Positions 8,276-16,376 of a stretch of DNA of 64,000 nucleotides are shown one piece after another. This DNA is from Sinomonas atrocyanea (GTDB lineage: Bacteria; Actinomycetota; Actinomycetes; Actinomycetales; Micrococcaceae): positions 434,001 through 498,000 of the forward strand of contig NZ_CP014518.1 in assembly GCF_001577305.1 (NCBI RefSeq), written 5' to 3'. Position 1 is the first letter of the stretch. Every line of letters begins with the position of its first letter. The notes below the pieces were generated by a model. That model was not told the DNA's origin. It did not search any database and saw only the letters and a list, made by a program, of their open reading frames with translations. Both the position numbers and the translations under genes were made by a program.

Positions 8276-8683
8276 ATGGGACTGCTACGCATTGCCGACG
8301 CCGCCCGGCTCACCGGCGTCTCTGACGACACCGTGCGCCGCTGGGTCGACTCCGGCACACTGACGGCCCACAAGGACGAGTCCGGCCGGGCGGCGGTGGA
8401 CGGCGCCGAGCTCGCCGCGCACGCCCGGGCCATCGCGGCCGCCCCATCGGACCCCTCGGGGGTGGGGCGCTCGGCCCGGAACCAGTTCGTCGGCCTCGTG
8501 ACCGCCGTGACGGTGGACACGGTCATGGCCCAGGTGGAGCTGCAGTGCGGACCCCACCGCGTCGTCTCGCTCATGAGCTCGGAGGCCGTGCGGGAGCTCG
8601 GGCTCGAGCCCGGGTCCGTGGCCACCGCGGTGGTGAAGGCCACGACCGTGATCGTCGAGACCCCGGGCGGGAGGGCCCTGTGA
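8276..8683 (+). CDS. HTH-Mop molybdate-responsive regulator
   Basis: A 135-residue two-domain protein. Residues 1-50 form a MerR/excisionase-like helix-turn-helix (LRIADAARLTGVSDDTVRRW). Residues 67-132 form a Mop/TOBE molybdate-binding domain (NQFVGLVTAVTVDTVMAQVE through VKATTVIVE). The arrangement suggests a DNA-binding sensor that reads oxyanion level and controls the transporter genes behind it. It overlaps modA (GTGA), so the four genes form one operon. The two palindromes upstream are its likely targets. It differs from E. coli ModE, which has a LysR-type winged helix and two Mop repeats. Confidence 0.85.
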   Translation: MGLLRIADAARLTGVSDDTVRRWVDSGTLTAHKDESGRAAVDGAELAAHARAIAAAPSDPSGVGRSARNQFVGLVTAVTVDTVMAQVELQCGPHRVVSLMSSEAVRELGLEPGSVATAVVKATTVIVETPGGRAL

Positions 8684-9465
8684 GGCGCGCGGCCGCGGCG
8701 CTGGCCGGACTCCTCGTGGTGGCGCTGCTGACGGCGTGCGGGGGGACGACGGCGGCGGGCGGCCCGGCGTCGTCGTCCGGCAAGGGCGGGGGCCGCACCC
8801 TCACGGTGTTCGCCGCCGCGTCCCTGAAGAAGAGCTTCAGCGCGATCGGGCAGCAGTTCGAGGCCGCGCACCCCGGGACTCGGGTGACGTTCAGCTTCGC
8901 GGGGTCCTCGGACCTCGCGGCGCAGATCGCCAACGGGGCCCCCGCGGACCTCTTCGCCTCCGCGGACACCGCGACCATGGACAAGGTCACCGGGGCCGGG
9001 CTGGCTGACGGCGCCCCCGCGGACTTCGCCACCAACGTGCTCACCATCGCCGTGCGGCCCGGGAACCCCGCGGGGATCAGGGGACTGGCGGACCTCGCCC
9101 GGCCCGGGCTCAAGCTCGTCGACTGCGCGCCGCAGGTGCCGTGCGGGGCCGCGGCGCAGGCGGCGGCGACCTCCGCCCACGTGGCCCTCGCCCCGGTGTC
9201 GCAGGAGTCCAACGTGACCGACGTCCTCGGGAAGGTGATCTCCGGGGAGGCCGACGCCGGGCTCGTGTACGTCACGGATGCGCGCGGCGCCGGCGGGAAG
9301 GTCGCCGCGGTGCCGTTCCCCGAGGCCGGCTCCGCGGTGAACCGCTACCCGATCGCCGTGCTGCGCGACGGGAAGGACAAGGAGCTCGCCCGCGAGTTCG
9401 CCGACTACGTCGCGGGCCCCGAGGGACGGAAGGTGCTCGCGGATGCCGGCTTCGGCGCGCCCTGA
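8680..9465 (+). CDS. modA: Molybdate ABC transporter substrate-binding lipoprotein
   Basis: Periplasmic-binding-protein fold of 261 residues with a lipoprotein signal (LLVVALLTAC, Cys at residue 20), so it is tethered to the outer face of the membrane. LTVFAAASLKKSF, the FAGSSDLAAQIANGAPADLF stretch and GLVYVTDA are typical of ModA. It should bind molybdate or tungstate and deliver it to ModB. The GTG start at 8680 overlaps the stop of the regulator gene, indicating translational coupling. Confidence 0.92.
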   Translation: MRRAAAALAGLLVVALLTACGGTTAAGGPASSSGKGGGRTLTVFAAASLKKSFSAIGQQFEAAHPGTRVTFSFAGSSDLAAQIANGAPADLFASADTATMDKVTGAGLADGAPADFATNVLTIAVRPGNPAGIRGLADLARPGLKLVDCAPQVPCGAAAQAAATSAHVALAPVSQESNVTDVLGKVISGEADAGLVYVTDARGAGGKVAAVPFPEAGSAVNRYPIAVLRDGKDKELAREFADYVAGPEGRKVLADAGFGAP

Positions 9466-10321
9466 CCCCTCAACGCAGGAACATGACCCCTCAGCGCAGG
9501 GACCGTCTGGAGGGCACCTCCTGAAGGTCAGCTCCCGCGGGTTCACCGGGCTCCCGGGCTGGCTCTGGGTGCCCGCGGCGGTCGGGGCGCTGTTCGTGGT
9601 CGTTCCCCTCGCCGGGATCCTCGCCCGCGTGGACTGGCCGCACTTCATCCCGCTGGTCACCTCGGACGCGTCCCTCGCGGCGCTGCGGCTGAGCCTGGTG
9701 ACGGCCGCGGCGAGCACCGCCCTCGTGCTCGTGCTCGGGGTGCCGATGGCCATGGCCCTGGCCCGGGGCGGCGTCCCCGGGCTGCGGTGGCTCCGGGCCC
9801 TCGTGCTCCTGCCGCTCGTGCTGCCCCCCGTGGTGGGCGGCCTCGCCCTCCTGTACACGTTCGGCCGGCTGGGGCTCGTGGGGCGCTGGCTCGACGTGCT
9901 CGGCGTGCAGGTCGCCTTCACCACCACGGCCGTGGTCATGGCGCAGGCCTTCGTGTCGCTGCCCTTCCTCGTGGTCTCCCTCGAGGGGGCGCTGCGCACC
10001 GCGGGCGGCCGCTACGAGGCCGTGGCCGCGACCCTCGGCGCGTCTCCCACCCACGCGTTCCGCCGCGTCACGCTCCCGCTCGTGCTGCCCGGCCTGGCCT
10101 CCGGGCTCGTGCTCGCCTTCGCCCGCTCGCTCGGCGAATTCGGTGCCACCCTCACGTTCGCCGGCAGCCTCCAGGGGGTCACCCGGACCCTGCCGCTCGA
10201 GGTCTACCTGCAGCGCGAGACGGATCCCGACGCCGCCGTGGCCCTCGCGCTCGTGCTCGTCGCCGTCGCCGCCGCCGTGGTGGGCCTCGCCTACGGCCGC
10301 CGGGCCGGGGGCACGCGGTGA
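9443..10321 (+). CDS. modB: Molybdate ABC transporter permease
   Basis: Inner-membrane permease with about six hydrophobic helices and the EAA-type loop that contacts ModC (EAVAATLGASPTHAFRRVTL). FARSLGEFGATLTFAG is the usual ModB/CysT C-terminal motif. The ATG at 9443 overlaps modA by 23 bp and has GGAAGG 9 nt upstream. The first 27 residues look unstructured. A CTG at 9521 preceded by GGAGG is a possible later start, so the N-terminus is uncertain. The stop overlaps the modC GTG. Confidence 0.88.
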   Translation: MPASARPDPSTQEHDPSAQGPSGGHLLKVSSRGFTGLPGWLWVPAAVGALFVVVPLAGILARVDWPHFIPLVTSDASLAALRLSLVTAAASTALVLVLGVPMAMALARGGVPGLRWLRALVLLPLVLPPVVGGLALLYTFGRLGLVGRWLDVLGVQVAFTTTAVVMAQAFVSLPFLVVSLEGALRTAGGRYEAVAATLGASPTHAFRRVTLPLVLPGLASGLVLAFARSLGEFGATLTFAGSLQGVTRTLPLEVYLQRETDPDAAVALALVLVAVAAAVVGLAYGRRAGGTR

Positions 10322-11442
10322 CCGCGCTCCCGGGCGGCCACCTGGTGGTCGACGCCGGCCTGGCCGCCCGCGGCGTCCGGCTCGCCCTCGCGGTCGGGGA
10401 GGGCGAGACGGTCGCGGTCATGGGCCCGAACGGGGCCGGGAAGTCGACGCTGTTCGGACTGTGCGCGGGGCTGCTCCGGCCGGACACCGGCAGCGTCACG
10501 CTCGCCGGCCGGGTCCTCGCCGACGCCCGCGGCGCCTGGATCCCCCCGCACCGGCGCGGGGTCGCCCTGCTGGCCCAGGAGCCGCTGCTCTTCCCGCACC
10601 TGAGCGTGCTCGAGAACGTCGCGTTCGCGCCGCGGGCCGCCGGCGCCCCGCGGGCCGAGGCCCGCGCCGCTGCCGGCCGATGGCTGCGCGAGGTCGACGC
10701 GGAGGAGCTGGCCGGGCGCCGGCCCGCCGAGCTCTCCGGAGGCCAGGCGCAGCGCGTCGCGATCGCCCGGGCGCTCGCGGCCGAGCCCCGGGTCCTCCTG
10801 CTCGACGAGCCGTTCGCCGCGCTCGACGTCGCCGCCGCCCCCGCGCTGCGCCGGCTCCTGCGCCGCGTCCTCGCCGACCGCACCGCGCTCGTGGTCACGC
10901 ACGAGCCCCTCGACGCGCACCTGCTCGCCGACCGGGTCGTGGTCCTCGAGTCCGGCCGCGTCGCCGAGTCCGGGCCCACGGCCGAGCTGCTCGACCGGCC
11001 GCGCAGCCGCTTCGCCGCCGGCCTCGCCGGGCTCAATTTCGTCGAGGGGCGCGCCGCGTCCGGGCGCACGACGCCGCCCGGCCGGCTCAGCGTCGACGGG
11101 CTCGGCGAGGTCTCGGGCACGGTCCCGGACGGGGTGGAGCCGCCGCGCCCGGGCGAGGCGGGCGTCGCCGTGTTCCGGCCCGCCGACGTGGCCCTGTACC
11201 CGGTCCCCACGGCCCCGGGCGGGGAGCCCGGCGTGCCGCACGGGTCCCCGCGGAACGCGTGGCGCGGCGTCGTCCGCGAGCTCGAGCCGCGCGGCGCCCA
11301 GGTGCGGGTGCACTGCGGCGCCGGGGGCCACGCCCTCGTCGCGGACCTGACCCCGGCGGCGGCCGCCGAGCTCGACCTGGCCCCGGGCGCCGCCGTCGTG
11401 CTCGTCGCGAAGGCCGCGGCGGTGACGGTCTACGGCGCCTGA
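10318..11442 (+). CDS. modC: Molybdate ABC transporter ATP-binding protein
   Basis: A 374-residue ATPase. Walker A is GPNGAGKST, the signature is LSGGQAQRVAIARAL, and Walker B is LLLDEPFAALD with the H-loop in VVTHEPLD. A C-terminal TOBE/Mop-like region follows (about 300-370). It drives molybdate import through ModB. The GTG start at 10318 overlaps the modB stop by GTGA. It is the last gene of the operon and converges on a lipoprotein gene 18 bp away, with no obvious strong terminator between them. Confidence 0.92.
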   Translation: MTALPGGHLVVDAGLAARGVRLALAVGEGETVAVMGPNGAGKSTLFGLCAGLLRPDTGSVTLAGRVLADARGAWIPPHRRGVALLAQEPLLFPHLSVLENVAFAPRAAGAPRAEARAAAGRWLREVDAEELAGRRPAELSGGQAQRVAIARALAAEPRVLLLDEPFAALDVAAAPALRRLLRRVLADRTALVVTHEPLDAHLLADRVVVLESGRVAESGPTAELLDRPRSRFAAGLAGLNFVEGRAASGRTTPPGRLSVDGLGEVSGTVPDGVEPPRPGEAGVAVFRPADVALYPVPTAPGGEPGVPHGSPRNAWRGVVRELEPRGAQVRVHCGAGGHALVADLTPAAAAELDLAPGAAVVLVAKAAAVTVYGA

Positions 11443-11460
11443 GCGGGCGCCTTCACCGGC

Positions 11461-12006
11461 CTAGTACCCGCCCGTGCTCGCGGCCGTCGAGGCCAGCGGC
11501 GTCTGGATCATGGTCCCGTCGGCGCCGATCACGTACCACACGTTGGCGACGCCCTGGCCGTTGAACTGTCCGGGCGCCGTGTCCTTGGCGTAGTAGTAGA
11601 TGGGCATCCCGTTGACCGTGATCTGCTGCCTGCCGTTCACGCCGGTGATGCTGCCGATCTTCCCGGTCACGCCCTGGAGCGTCGGCGCGCCGGCGCTGGT
11701 CACGGCGGGCCAGAGGGAGGCGCACCCGCCGGTGCAGGCACTCGCGGTCGCGCCCGCGTTGTCCCGGGTGTACACGTAGACGGCCTTGCCCTCGCCGTCG
11801 ACGACGACGGTGTGGCCCGCCACGGTCGCGGTCTTGAGCGTCTCGACCTCTGCCGACGCCGACGATGCGGGCGCCGACGACGACGAAGCGGGCGCCGCTG
11901 CAGGGGCGCTCGACGAGCCCGTGCCGCCCCCACCGCCGCAGCCGGCGAGGGCGAGGGCGGAGGCCGCCGATGCAGCGGCCAAGAAGAGTGCTGCTCGCTT
12001 GTTCAT
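11461..12006 (-). CDS. COG4315-type secreted-repeat lipoprotein
   Basis: A 181-residue lipoprotein. The signal peptide ends in ALALAGC, then an Ala/Ser-rich linker of about 40 residues leads to two copies of the secreted repeat of unknown function. Repeat one is VYVYTRDNAGATASACTGGC followed by ASLWP; repeat two covers IYYYAKDTAPGQFNGQGVA and WYVI. The two Cys of the first repeat may form a disulfide. The role is unknown; it is often described as a predicted surface lipoprotein. ATG at 12006 is preceded by GGAAGG. It diverges from the lipoprotein and sortase cluster on the plus strand. Confidence 0.85.
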   Translation of the reverse strand: MNKRAALFLAAASAASALALAGCGGGGGTGSSSAPAAAPASSSSAPASSASAEVETLKTATVAGHTVVVDGEGKAVYVYTRDNAGATASACTGGCASLWPAVTSAGAPTLQGVTGKIGSITGVNGRQQITVNGMPIYYYAKDTAPGQFNGQGVANVWYVIGADGTMIQTPLASTAASTGGY

Positions 12007-12175
12007 GGTGTCGCCTTCCCTGATCCGGCGGCTGTCTGCCGCTGCCCATGAGACGCCGTGCGCGGCGATCCGGTTCATCGGCAGTCCGCGCGGGGGCCGG
12101 CTCCGAATGATGGAGCAGCAGCAACCATGGTGCCGAGGTCGCGGGGCGACGCCGGCGGAGGGAAGGGACACGACG

Positions 12176-12751
12176 ATGGGCGCACGCCTTGTTCGCCGCC
12201 TGGCCGCGCTCAGTTGCGCGGCGCTGATGATGAGCGGCTGCGCGTCCGCCCAGGGCGCACCTGCGCCGCGGGAGGCAGCGCAGCAGTCCGCTGCGGCACC
12301 TTCCTCTTCCGCCTCGCCGGCCGGGCCGTCATCGGCGGCGGCAATGGTGTGCGGGCAGGAGATCAGGGCGAAGATCGCCCAGATCCTGGCGCTGCCCGCC
12401 GACCCGTCACCGTCCTCGACGTGGGCCGGCGGCCGCTACACCTGCACCTACCGGCTCCCCTCCGGCGCGCTGGTGCTCGCCGTCCAGGAGTCCCCGGATC
12501 CGGCGGCGGCCCGCGCCACTGCCCACAGCGCGGTCGCCGCACTGCCCAGCGCTGCCCCGATCGAGGGGCTGGCGAACCTCGGCCTGCCCGGCTACCAGAG
12601 TCCCGCGGGCACCGTGGCCTTCGCGAAGGACAGCTTCGCCCTCACCGTGGACGCCACGGGCCTGAAGGAGCCAGTGGGCCCCCACGGCGTCTCCCGGAGC
12701 TCCCTCGCCTACCAGATCGCCACCGACGTGCTGGCGTGCTGGAGCGAATGA
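12176..12751 (+). CDS. Hypothetical lipoprotein
   Basis: A 191-residue exported lipoprotein: a basic N-terminus, hydrophobic stretch and lipobox LMMSGC (residues 20-25), then an Ala/Ser/Pro-rich linker. The mature domain begins CGQEIRAKIAQIL and includes YTCTYRLPSGALVLAVQES; it resembles small DUF-type lipoprotein domains but is not one I recognise. Two Cys (VCGQE and YTCTYR) could form a disulfide, with a third Cys in the C-terminal ACWSE. The ATG is preceded by GGAGGGAAGGGA. It lies first in the row leading to the CHRD, sortase and cupredoxin genes. Confidence 0.7.
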   Translation: MGARLVRRLAALSCAALMMSGCASAQGAPAPREAAQQSAAAPSSSASPAGPSSAAAMVCGQEIRAKIAQILALPADPSPSSTWAGGRYTCTYRLPSGALVLAVQESPDPAAARATAHSAVAALPSAAPIEGLANLGLPGYQSPAGTVAFAKDSFALTVDATGLKEPVGPHGVSRSSLAYQIATDVLACWSE

Positions 12752-12797
12752 GCAGGCGGCCCCGCACCGGTCCAATCCGTGATCCGGACCACTCCGA

Positions 12798-12815
12798 ACA
12801 GTTGCTGTCGGACAG
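12798..12815. promoter_or_regulatory. Overlapping short palindromes before the CHRD-like gene
   Basis: ACAGTTGCTGT (12798-12808) and CTGTCGGACAG (12805-12815) are two overlapping near-perfect palindromes in the 133-bp gap before 12885. This is a possible operator; no regulator gene is adjacent. Confidence 0.3.
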
Positions 12816-12884
12816 TTCCAGAGCCCGGCGACCGGCGCCACCCGGGGCCGGCGACGCGACAACGAGCATGGAGGAATCACCATC

Positions 12885-13643
12885 ATGAAGAAATCTGCCT
12901 TCCTGATCGCCCCGGCCCTCGCCCTCGGGGCCATGGCCCTCTCCACGAGCCCGGCCCTGGCGGCGGACAGCACCACGTACCAGGCGAACCTGGGGGCCAT
13001 CAACGGCTCCAATGCCTCGGGCACGGCCATGATCACGCTGAACGGAAACCAGGCCACCGTGACCGAGAAGGTCTCGGGCCTCGCCGCGACCTTCAACGGC
13101 AAGCCCTACCCGCACGTCCAGCACATCCACATCGGCGCCAAGGGCACCTGTCCCGGACCCTCGGCCGACACCAGCGGCGACGGGGTGATCAGCACCACCG
13201 AGGGCGCCCCGTTCTACGGGGGCATCGGCGCCACCCTCTCCACGAGCGGTGACACCAGCCCCGCGGCGGGCACCGACCTCGCTGTCGCAGGGATGGGCTC
13301 CTCCTTCACCTACCAGCGGACCATCACGCTGGACGCGAAGACGCTGGCATCGCTGCAGTCCGGCACGGCTGTCGTCGTCGTGCACGGCCTGGACCCCGCG
13401 ACCCTGCCGGCCGGAGCCCAGAAGGAGCCCAGCGACCTGGTGCCCTCGCTGCCGCTGGCGGCAACCTCGCCCGCCCTCTGCGGCACCCTCACCGCGATGC
13501 CCGCCGGCGCCCCCGGGACGGGCATCGCTGCCCCGGCACAGCAGCAGGGAGTGGACCTGGGTCTCATCGCGACCGGTGCAGGCCTGATTGCCGCTGCAGG
13601 CGGGGTCTACGGCATCCGCCGCCGTCTGGCCGCCAAGGCCTGA
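12885..13643 (+). CDS. CHRD-like surface protein with EF-hand-like loop and C-terminal anchor
   Basis: A 252-residue exported protein. The signal peptide ends at SPALA (residue 26). A beta-rich CHRD-like domain follows (about 30-200), with a His cluster PHVQHIHIG (76-84). An EF-hand-type calcium loop DTSGDGVISTTE lies at 95-106. The C-terminus has a 22-residue hydrophobic helix (residues 223-244) and a basic tail RRRLAAKA, the layout of a wall-anchored protein. In place of LPXTG there is APGTG (209-213) nine residues before the helix. The next gene is a sortase, so this is its likely substrate. The ligand is unknown. Confidence 0.75.
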   Translation: MKKSAFLIAPALALGAMALSTSPALAADSTTYQANLGAINGSNASGTAMITLNGNQATVTEKVSGLAATFNGKPYPHVQHIHIGAKGTCPGPSADTSGDGVISTTEGAPFYGGIGATLSTSGDTSPAAGTDLAVAGMGSSFTYQRTITLDAKTLASLQSGTAVVVVHGLDPATLPAGAQKEPSDLVPSLPLAATSPALCGTLTAMPAGAPGTGIAAPAQQQGVDLGLIATGAGLIAAAGGVYGIRRRLAAKA

Positions 13644-13674
13644 TTCCGCCGTGCGAGCAGGAGGGTCAGACCCG

Positions 13675-14412
13675 ATGAGAGAAGGTGCCGCCAACGGTGG
13701 CCGTGGGCGCCGTCTCGCCTCCGCCGGTGCCACCCTCCTGCTCGCCGGAGGCCTCGCGGGGATCGGCCTCGGTCTGGCCCACGGGAACGCCCCCGTGGGC
13801 CAGACCGGAGCCCCCACGGGGGTCCCCGCGACGGCCCCTGCCTCCCCGCCCGCGCCGTCCCCCGCGGGCGGGGAGAGCACGCCATCAGCTGATGCAGGGA
13901 GGTCCGCACAGGCGGTCCCGCCCCCCGCCCACTCCGGCCCGGTGCTGCCCGCCTCCGCGCCCACCCGCCTCCAAGCGCCCTCGATCGGAGTGGACACGCC
14001 CCTGATCCAGCTGGGCAAGCAGCCCGACGGCGAGGTCGCCGTTCCGCCGGGCGCACCCGGGTCTCCGGCCGGCTGGTACACCGGGTCGGTCGCGCCCGGC
14101 GCCTCCGGGTCCGCCGTCATCCTCGGGCACGTCAACGCCATCGGCACACCCATCGGCGTGTTCTACCGCCTCCACGAGCTCGCGCCCGGTGCCCAGGTGA
14201 CTGTGGTGCGGGCCGACCACACCGCAGCCGTGTTCGTCGTGGACCGCACCGACGTCTACCACAAGTCCCAGTTCCCCACCGTCGAGGTCTACCGCAACGC
14301 GGACCGGGCCGAACTGCGTCTGATCACCTGTGGCGGCTACGACCCGGCGTCGGGCCAGTACCTGGACAACACCGTCGTCTACGCCCACCTCGTCTCGAGC
14401 CACCCGGCCTGA
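13675..14412 (+). CDS. Class F-like sortase
   Basis: A 245-residue membrane-anchored transpeptidase. It has an N-terminal helix (about 14-36), a long Pro/Ala linker (38-96), and a sortase fold from RLQAPSIGVDTPL. Catalytic His is in ILGHVN (H152) and Cys in LITCGG (C219). It should cleave a sorting signal on an exported protein and attach it to the wall. The strand after the Cys reads GQYLDNTVVYA, so an Arg expected there in this class is not obvious. The ATG is preceded by AGGAGGG. It lies 31 bp after the CHRD-like gene and 31 bp before a cupredoxin gene. Confidence 0.85.
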   Translation: MREGAANGGRGRRLASAGATLLLAGGLAGIGLGLAHGNAPVGQTGAPTGVPATAPASPPAPSPAGGESTPSADAGRSAQAVPPPAHSGPVLPASAPTRLQAPSIGVDTPLIQLGKQPDGEVAVPPGAPGSPAGWYTGSVAPGASGSAVILGHVNAIGTPIGVFYRLHELAPGAQVTVVRADHTAAVFVVDRTDVYHKSQFPTVEVYRNADRAELRLITCGGYDPASGQYLDNTVVYAHLVSSHPA

Positions 14413-14443
14413 ACCGGGCCGATCTTCCCGAAGGACCCTGACC

Positions 14444-14899
14444 ATGGAACTGTCCCCACGCTCCCGCCGGCGCCTGGCTGGCCTGGCCCTCCTCCTCAGC
14501 GCAGTATCGTTGGGCGCCACTGCCTGCTCCGGCGCTGCCATGGGAAGCCCCGGCAGCGCCAGCGCCGGCAGTGGCGCGGCCCAGTCCGCGCCTGCCGCGA
14601 CTGCATCGATGGACCCGGGCATGGCCATGGGCCCCTCGGGGTCCACCTCCGCAGCGGCGGTCACCATCCACATCAGCGCCTCGGCCTACTCCGATCCCGG
14701 CACTGTCGGCCCCGGCGCCACGGTCACGGTCATGAACATGGACGCGCAGGCTCACACCGTCACGGCGGACGGCGGCGCCTTCAAGGTCACGGCGCCGGCC
14801 GGCCGCAGCGTCACCTTCACCGCCCCGGCCGCGCGCGGCACCTACCCCTTCCACTGTGAGTACCACGCGGACATGCACGGCACCCTCACCGTGGGATGA
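14444..14899 (+). CDS. Cupredoxin (blue-copper) lipoprotein
   Basis: A 151-residue lipoprotein: signal with lipobox GATAC (residues 24-28), a low-complexity Ala/Gly/Met stretch, then a plastocyanin-like domain. Type-1 copper ligands are visible: His in AHTVTADG, and Cys, His and Met in FHCEYHADMHG. It should carry electrons or bind copper on the cell surface. It follows the sortase gene closely and ends this surface cluster. A Met-rich MDPGMAMG stretch before the domain could also bind copper. Confidence 0.88.
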   Translation: MELSPRSRRRLAGLALLLSAVSLGATACSGAAMGSPGSASAGSGAAQSAPAATASMDPGMAMGPSGSTSAAAVTIHISASAYSDPGTVGPGATVTVMNMDAQAHTVTADGGAFKVTAPAGRSVTFTAPAARGTYPFHCEYHADMHGTLTVG

Positions 14900-15028
14900 C
14901 GCGGACGCGCCGCCGGCAGCTTCCGCGTTTGATTGTGGCGGGCGCGGGGTAAAGTTCCGGGTGGCCCATGTGGCTGGCCCTACCCCCGGGGCGGACTGAG
15001 GCCCACGAGCGCTAGGAGCATTGATACG

Positions 15029-16216
15029 GTGACCATCCCGAGGCGACCGGGCAGGCCCCCTGCCGCAGACCCGGTCGCGGCCGTGGGAGTCGAGGCGATC
15101 ACAGCCACCCCGGGCGCGCCCGAGAAGCCCCTGAACGATCCGGCAGCACAGCGCCGCCGGGCCCGGCATCCGCTCCGCACCGCAGCCATCGCCATGGGTG
15201 TCGTCATCGCCTTCACTGTGGCCGGCTCCATCCTGCTCGGGCTCGGCCTCCGCGCGGCCCTGAAGATGGACAAGGTCACGGACTATCCCGGCCCGGGCAC
15301 CGGACAGGTCCAGGTGACCGTCCCCGCGGGCGCGGGCCCCCTGTCCGTGGCGCAGGAACTCCAGCAGGACGGAGTCATTGCCGACGCCGAGACCTTCGTG
15401 CGGGCCCTCGCCGGGACCGGCGGGAAGATCAGCCCCGGTGACTACACGTTCAAGAAGGAGATGAAGGCCTCGGACGCGGCGGCGATCCTGGCCGGCTCGG
15501 ACAGTGCGAAGGTGATCTACTTCGCCCTGAGCGCGGGGATGCGGGTGGGTGACTCGCTCGATGCGATCGCGAAGGCTGCCTCGGTGGACCGCAAGGACCT
15601 CGATGCGCTCAACTCCAAGCCGGGGGACTTCGGGCTGCCGGCGAAGGCGAAGAGCCTGGAGGGCTACCTGGCGCCGGGGGAGTACCGGTTCCCGGTGGGG
15701 ACCTCGGCCAAGGACATCCTGGCCAAGCTGGTCTCGACCACGGTGGACGAGCTCAAGCAGGACGGCATCACCGACCCGGACCAGCAGTACCAGGTCCTGA
15801 CGGTGGCGAGCATTGTGCAGGCCGAGGGCGGGCAGGCGGACTACGGGAACGTGGCCGGGGCGATCGAGAACCGGCTCAAGCCCAACGACCAGACCAACGG
15901 GCTGATCCAGTCGGATGCGACGGTGACATACGGGCTCGGCACGAAGACCGTGCAGCTGACCGATACGCAGAAGCAGGACGCGTCTAACCCGTACAACACG
16001 TACGTCCGTCCGGGCCTCCCGCCCGGGCCGATCGGCTCGCCGGGGTCCAAGGCCGTGGCCGCGGCGGCGCACCCGACCCCGAATGACTACCTGTACTGGG
16101 TCACCGTAAACCTCGACACGGGTGAGACGAAGTTCGCCAAGACCTACGCCGAGCACCAGGGCTACGTGGCCCAGTACGAGCAGTGGTGCACCGCCAACCC
16201 GGGCAAGTGCCAGTGA
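15029..16216 (+). CDS. mltG: MltG-like endolytic transglycosylase
   Basis: A 395-residue type-II membrane protein: cytoplasmic Pro/Ala-rich N-terminus, one helix (about 51-74), a LysM-like region, and a YceG/MltG domain. The catalytic Glu lies in ASIVQAEGG (about E266). IQSDATVTYGLG and NPYNTYVRPGLPPGPI are the other signature stretches. MltG cleaves nascent peptidoglycan strands and is thought to end glycan synthesis. GTG start at 15029 with AGGAG 10 nt upstream. A promoter (TTGATT 14929-14934, TAAAGT 14950-14955) lies in the 129-bp gap. The usual ruvX and aroE neighbours are absent, so it may be a second copy. Confidence 0.9.
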   Translation: MTIPRRPGRPPAADPVAAVGVEAITATPGAPEKPLNDPAAQRRRARHPLRTAAIAMGVVIAFTVAGSILLGLGLRAALKMDKVTDYPGPGTGQVQVTVPAGAGPLSVAQELQQDGVIADAETFVRALAGTGGKISPGDYTFKKEMKASDAAAILAGSDSAKVIYFALSAGMRVGDSLDAIAKAASVDRKDLDALNSKPGDFGLPAKAKSLEGYLAPGEYRFPVGTSAKDILAKLVSTTVDELKQDGITDPDQQYQVLTVASIVQAEGGQADYGNVAGAIENRLKPNDQTNGLIQSDATVTYGLGTKTVQLTDTQKQDASNPYNTYVRPGLPPGPIGSPGSKAVAAAAHPTPNDYLYWVTVNLDTGETKFAKTYAEHQGYVAQYEQWCTANPGKCQ

Positions 16217-16227
16217 CGTGAAAGCCC

Positions 16228-16270
16228 GCAGCCGGGTCGGAGCATCTGGGGAAGGCTCCGGCCCGGCTGC
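16228..16270 (+). terminator. Strong hairpin after mltG
   Basis: GCAGCCGGGTCGGAGC pairs with GCTCCGGCCCGGCTGC: 16 bp, with one G-U pair and an 11-nt loop, 12 nt after the stop. Confidence 0.7.
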
Positions 16271-16376
16271 ATTGGACAGGGTCAGCCGGGCCGCAACCAG
16301 ATGGGGGGACAGGTGCCGCCCGGCTTCCATCGCTGTAATCGTCCGGCGCCCCCGAAAGGTTACGCGGTCCCAACAT

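Noticed and set aside
14324..16330. A 668-codon minus-strand frame opposite mltG and the cupredoxin
   Set aside because: Antisense of two clear genes; no motifs, biased composition.
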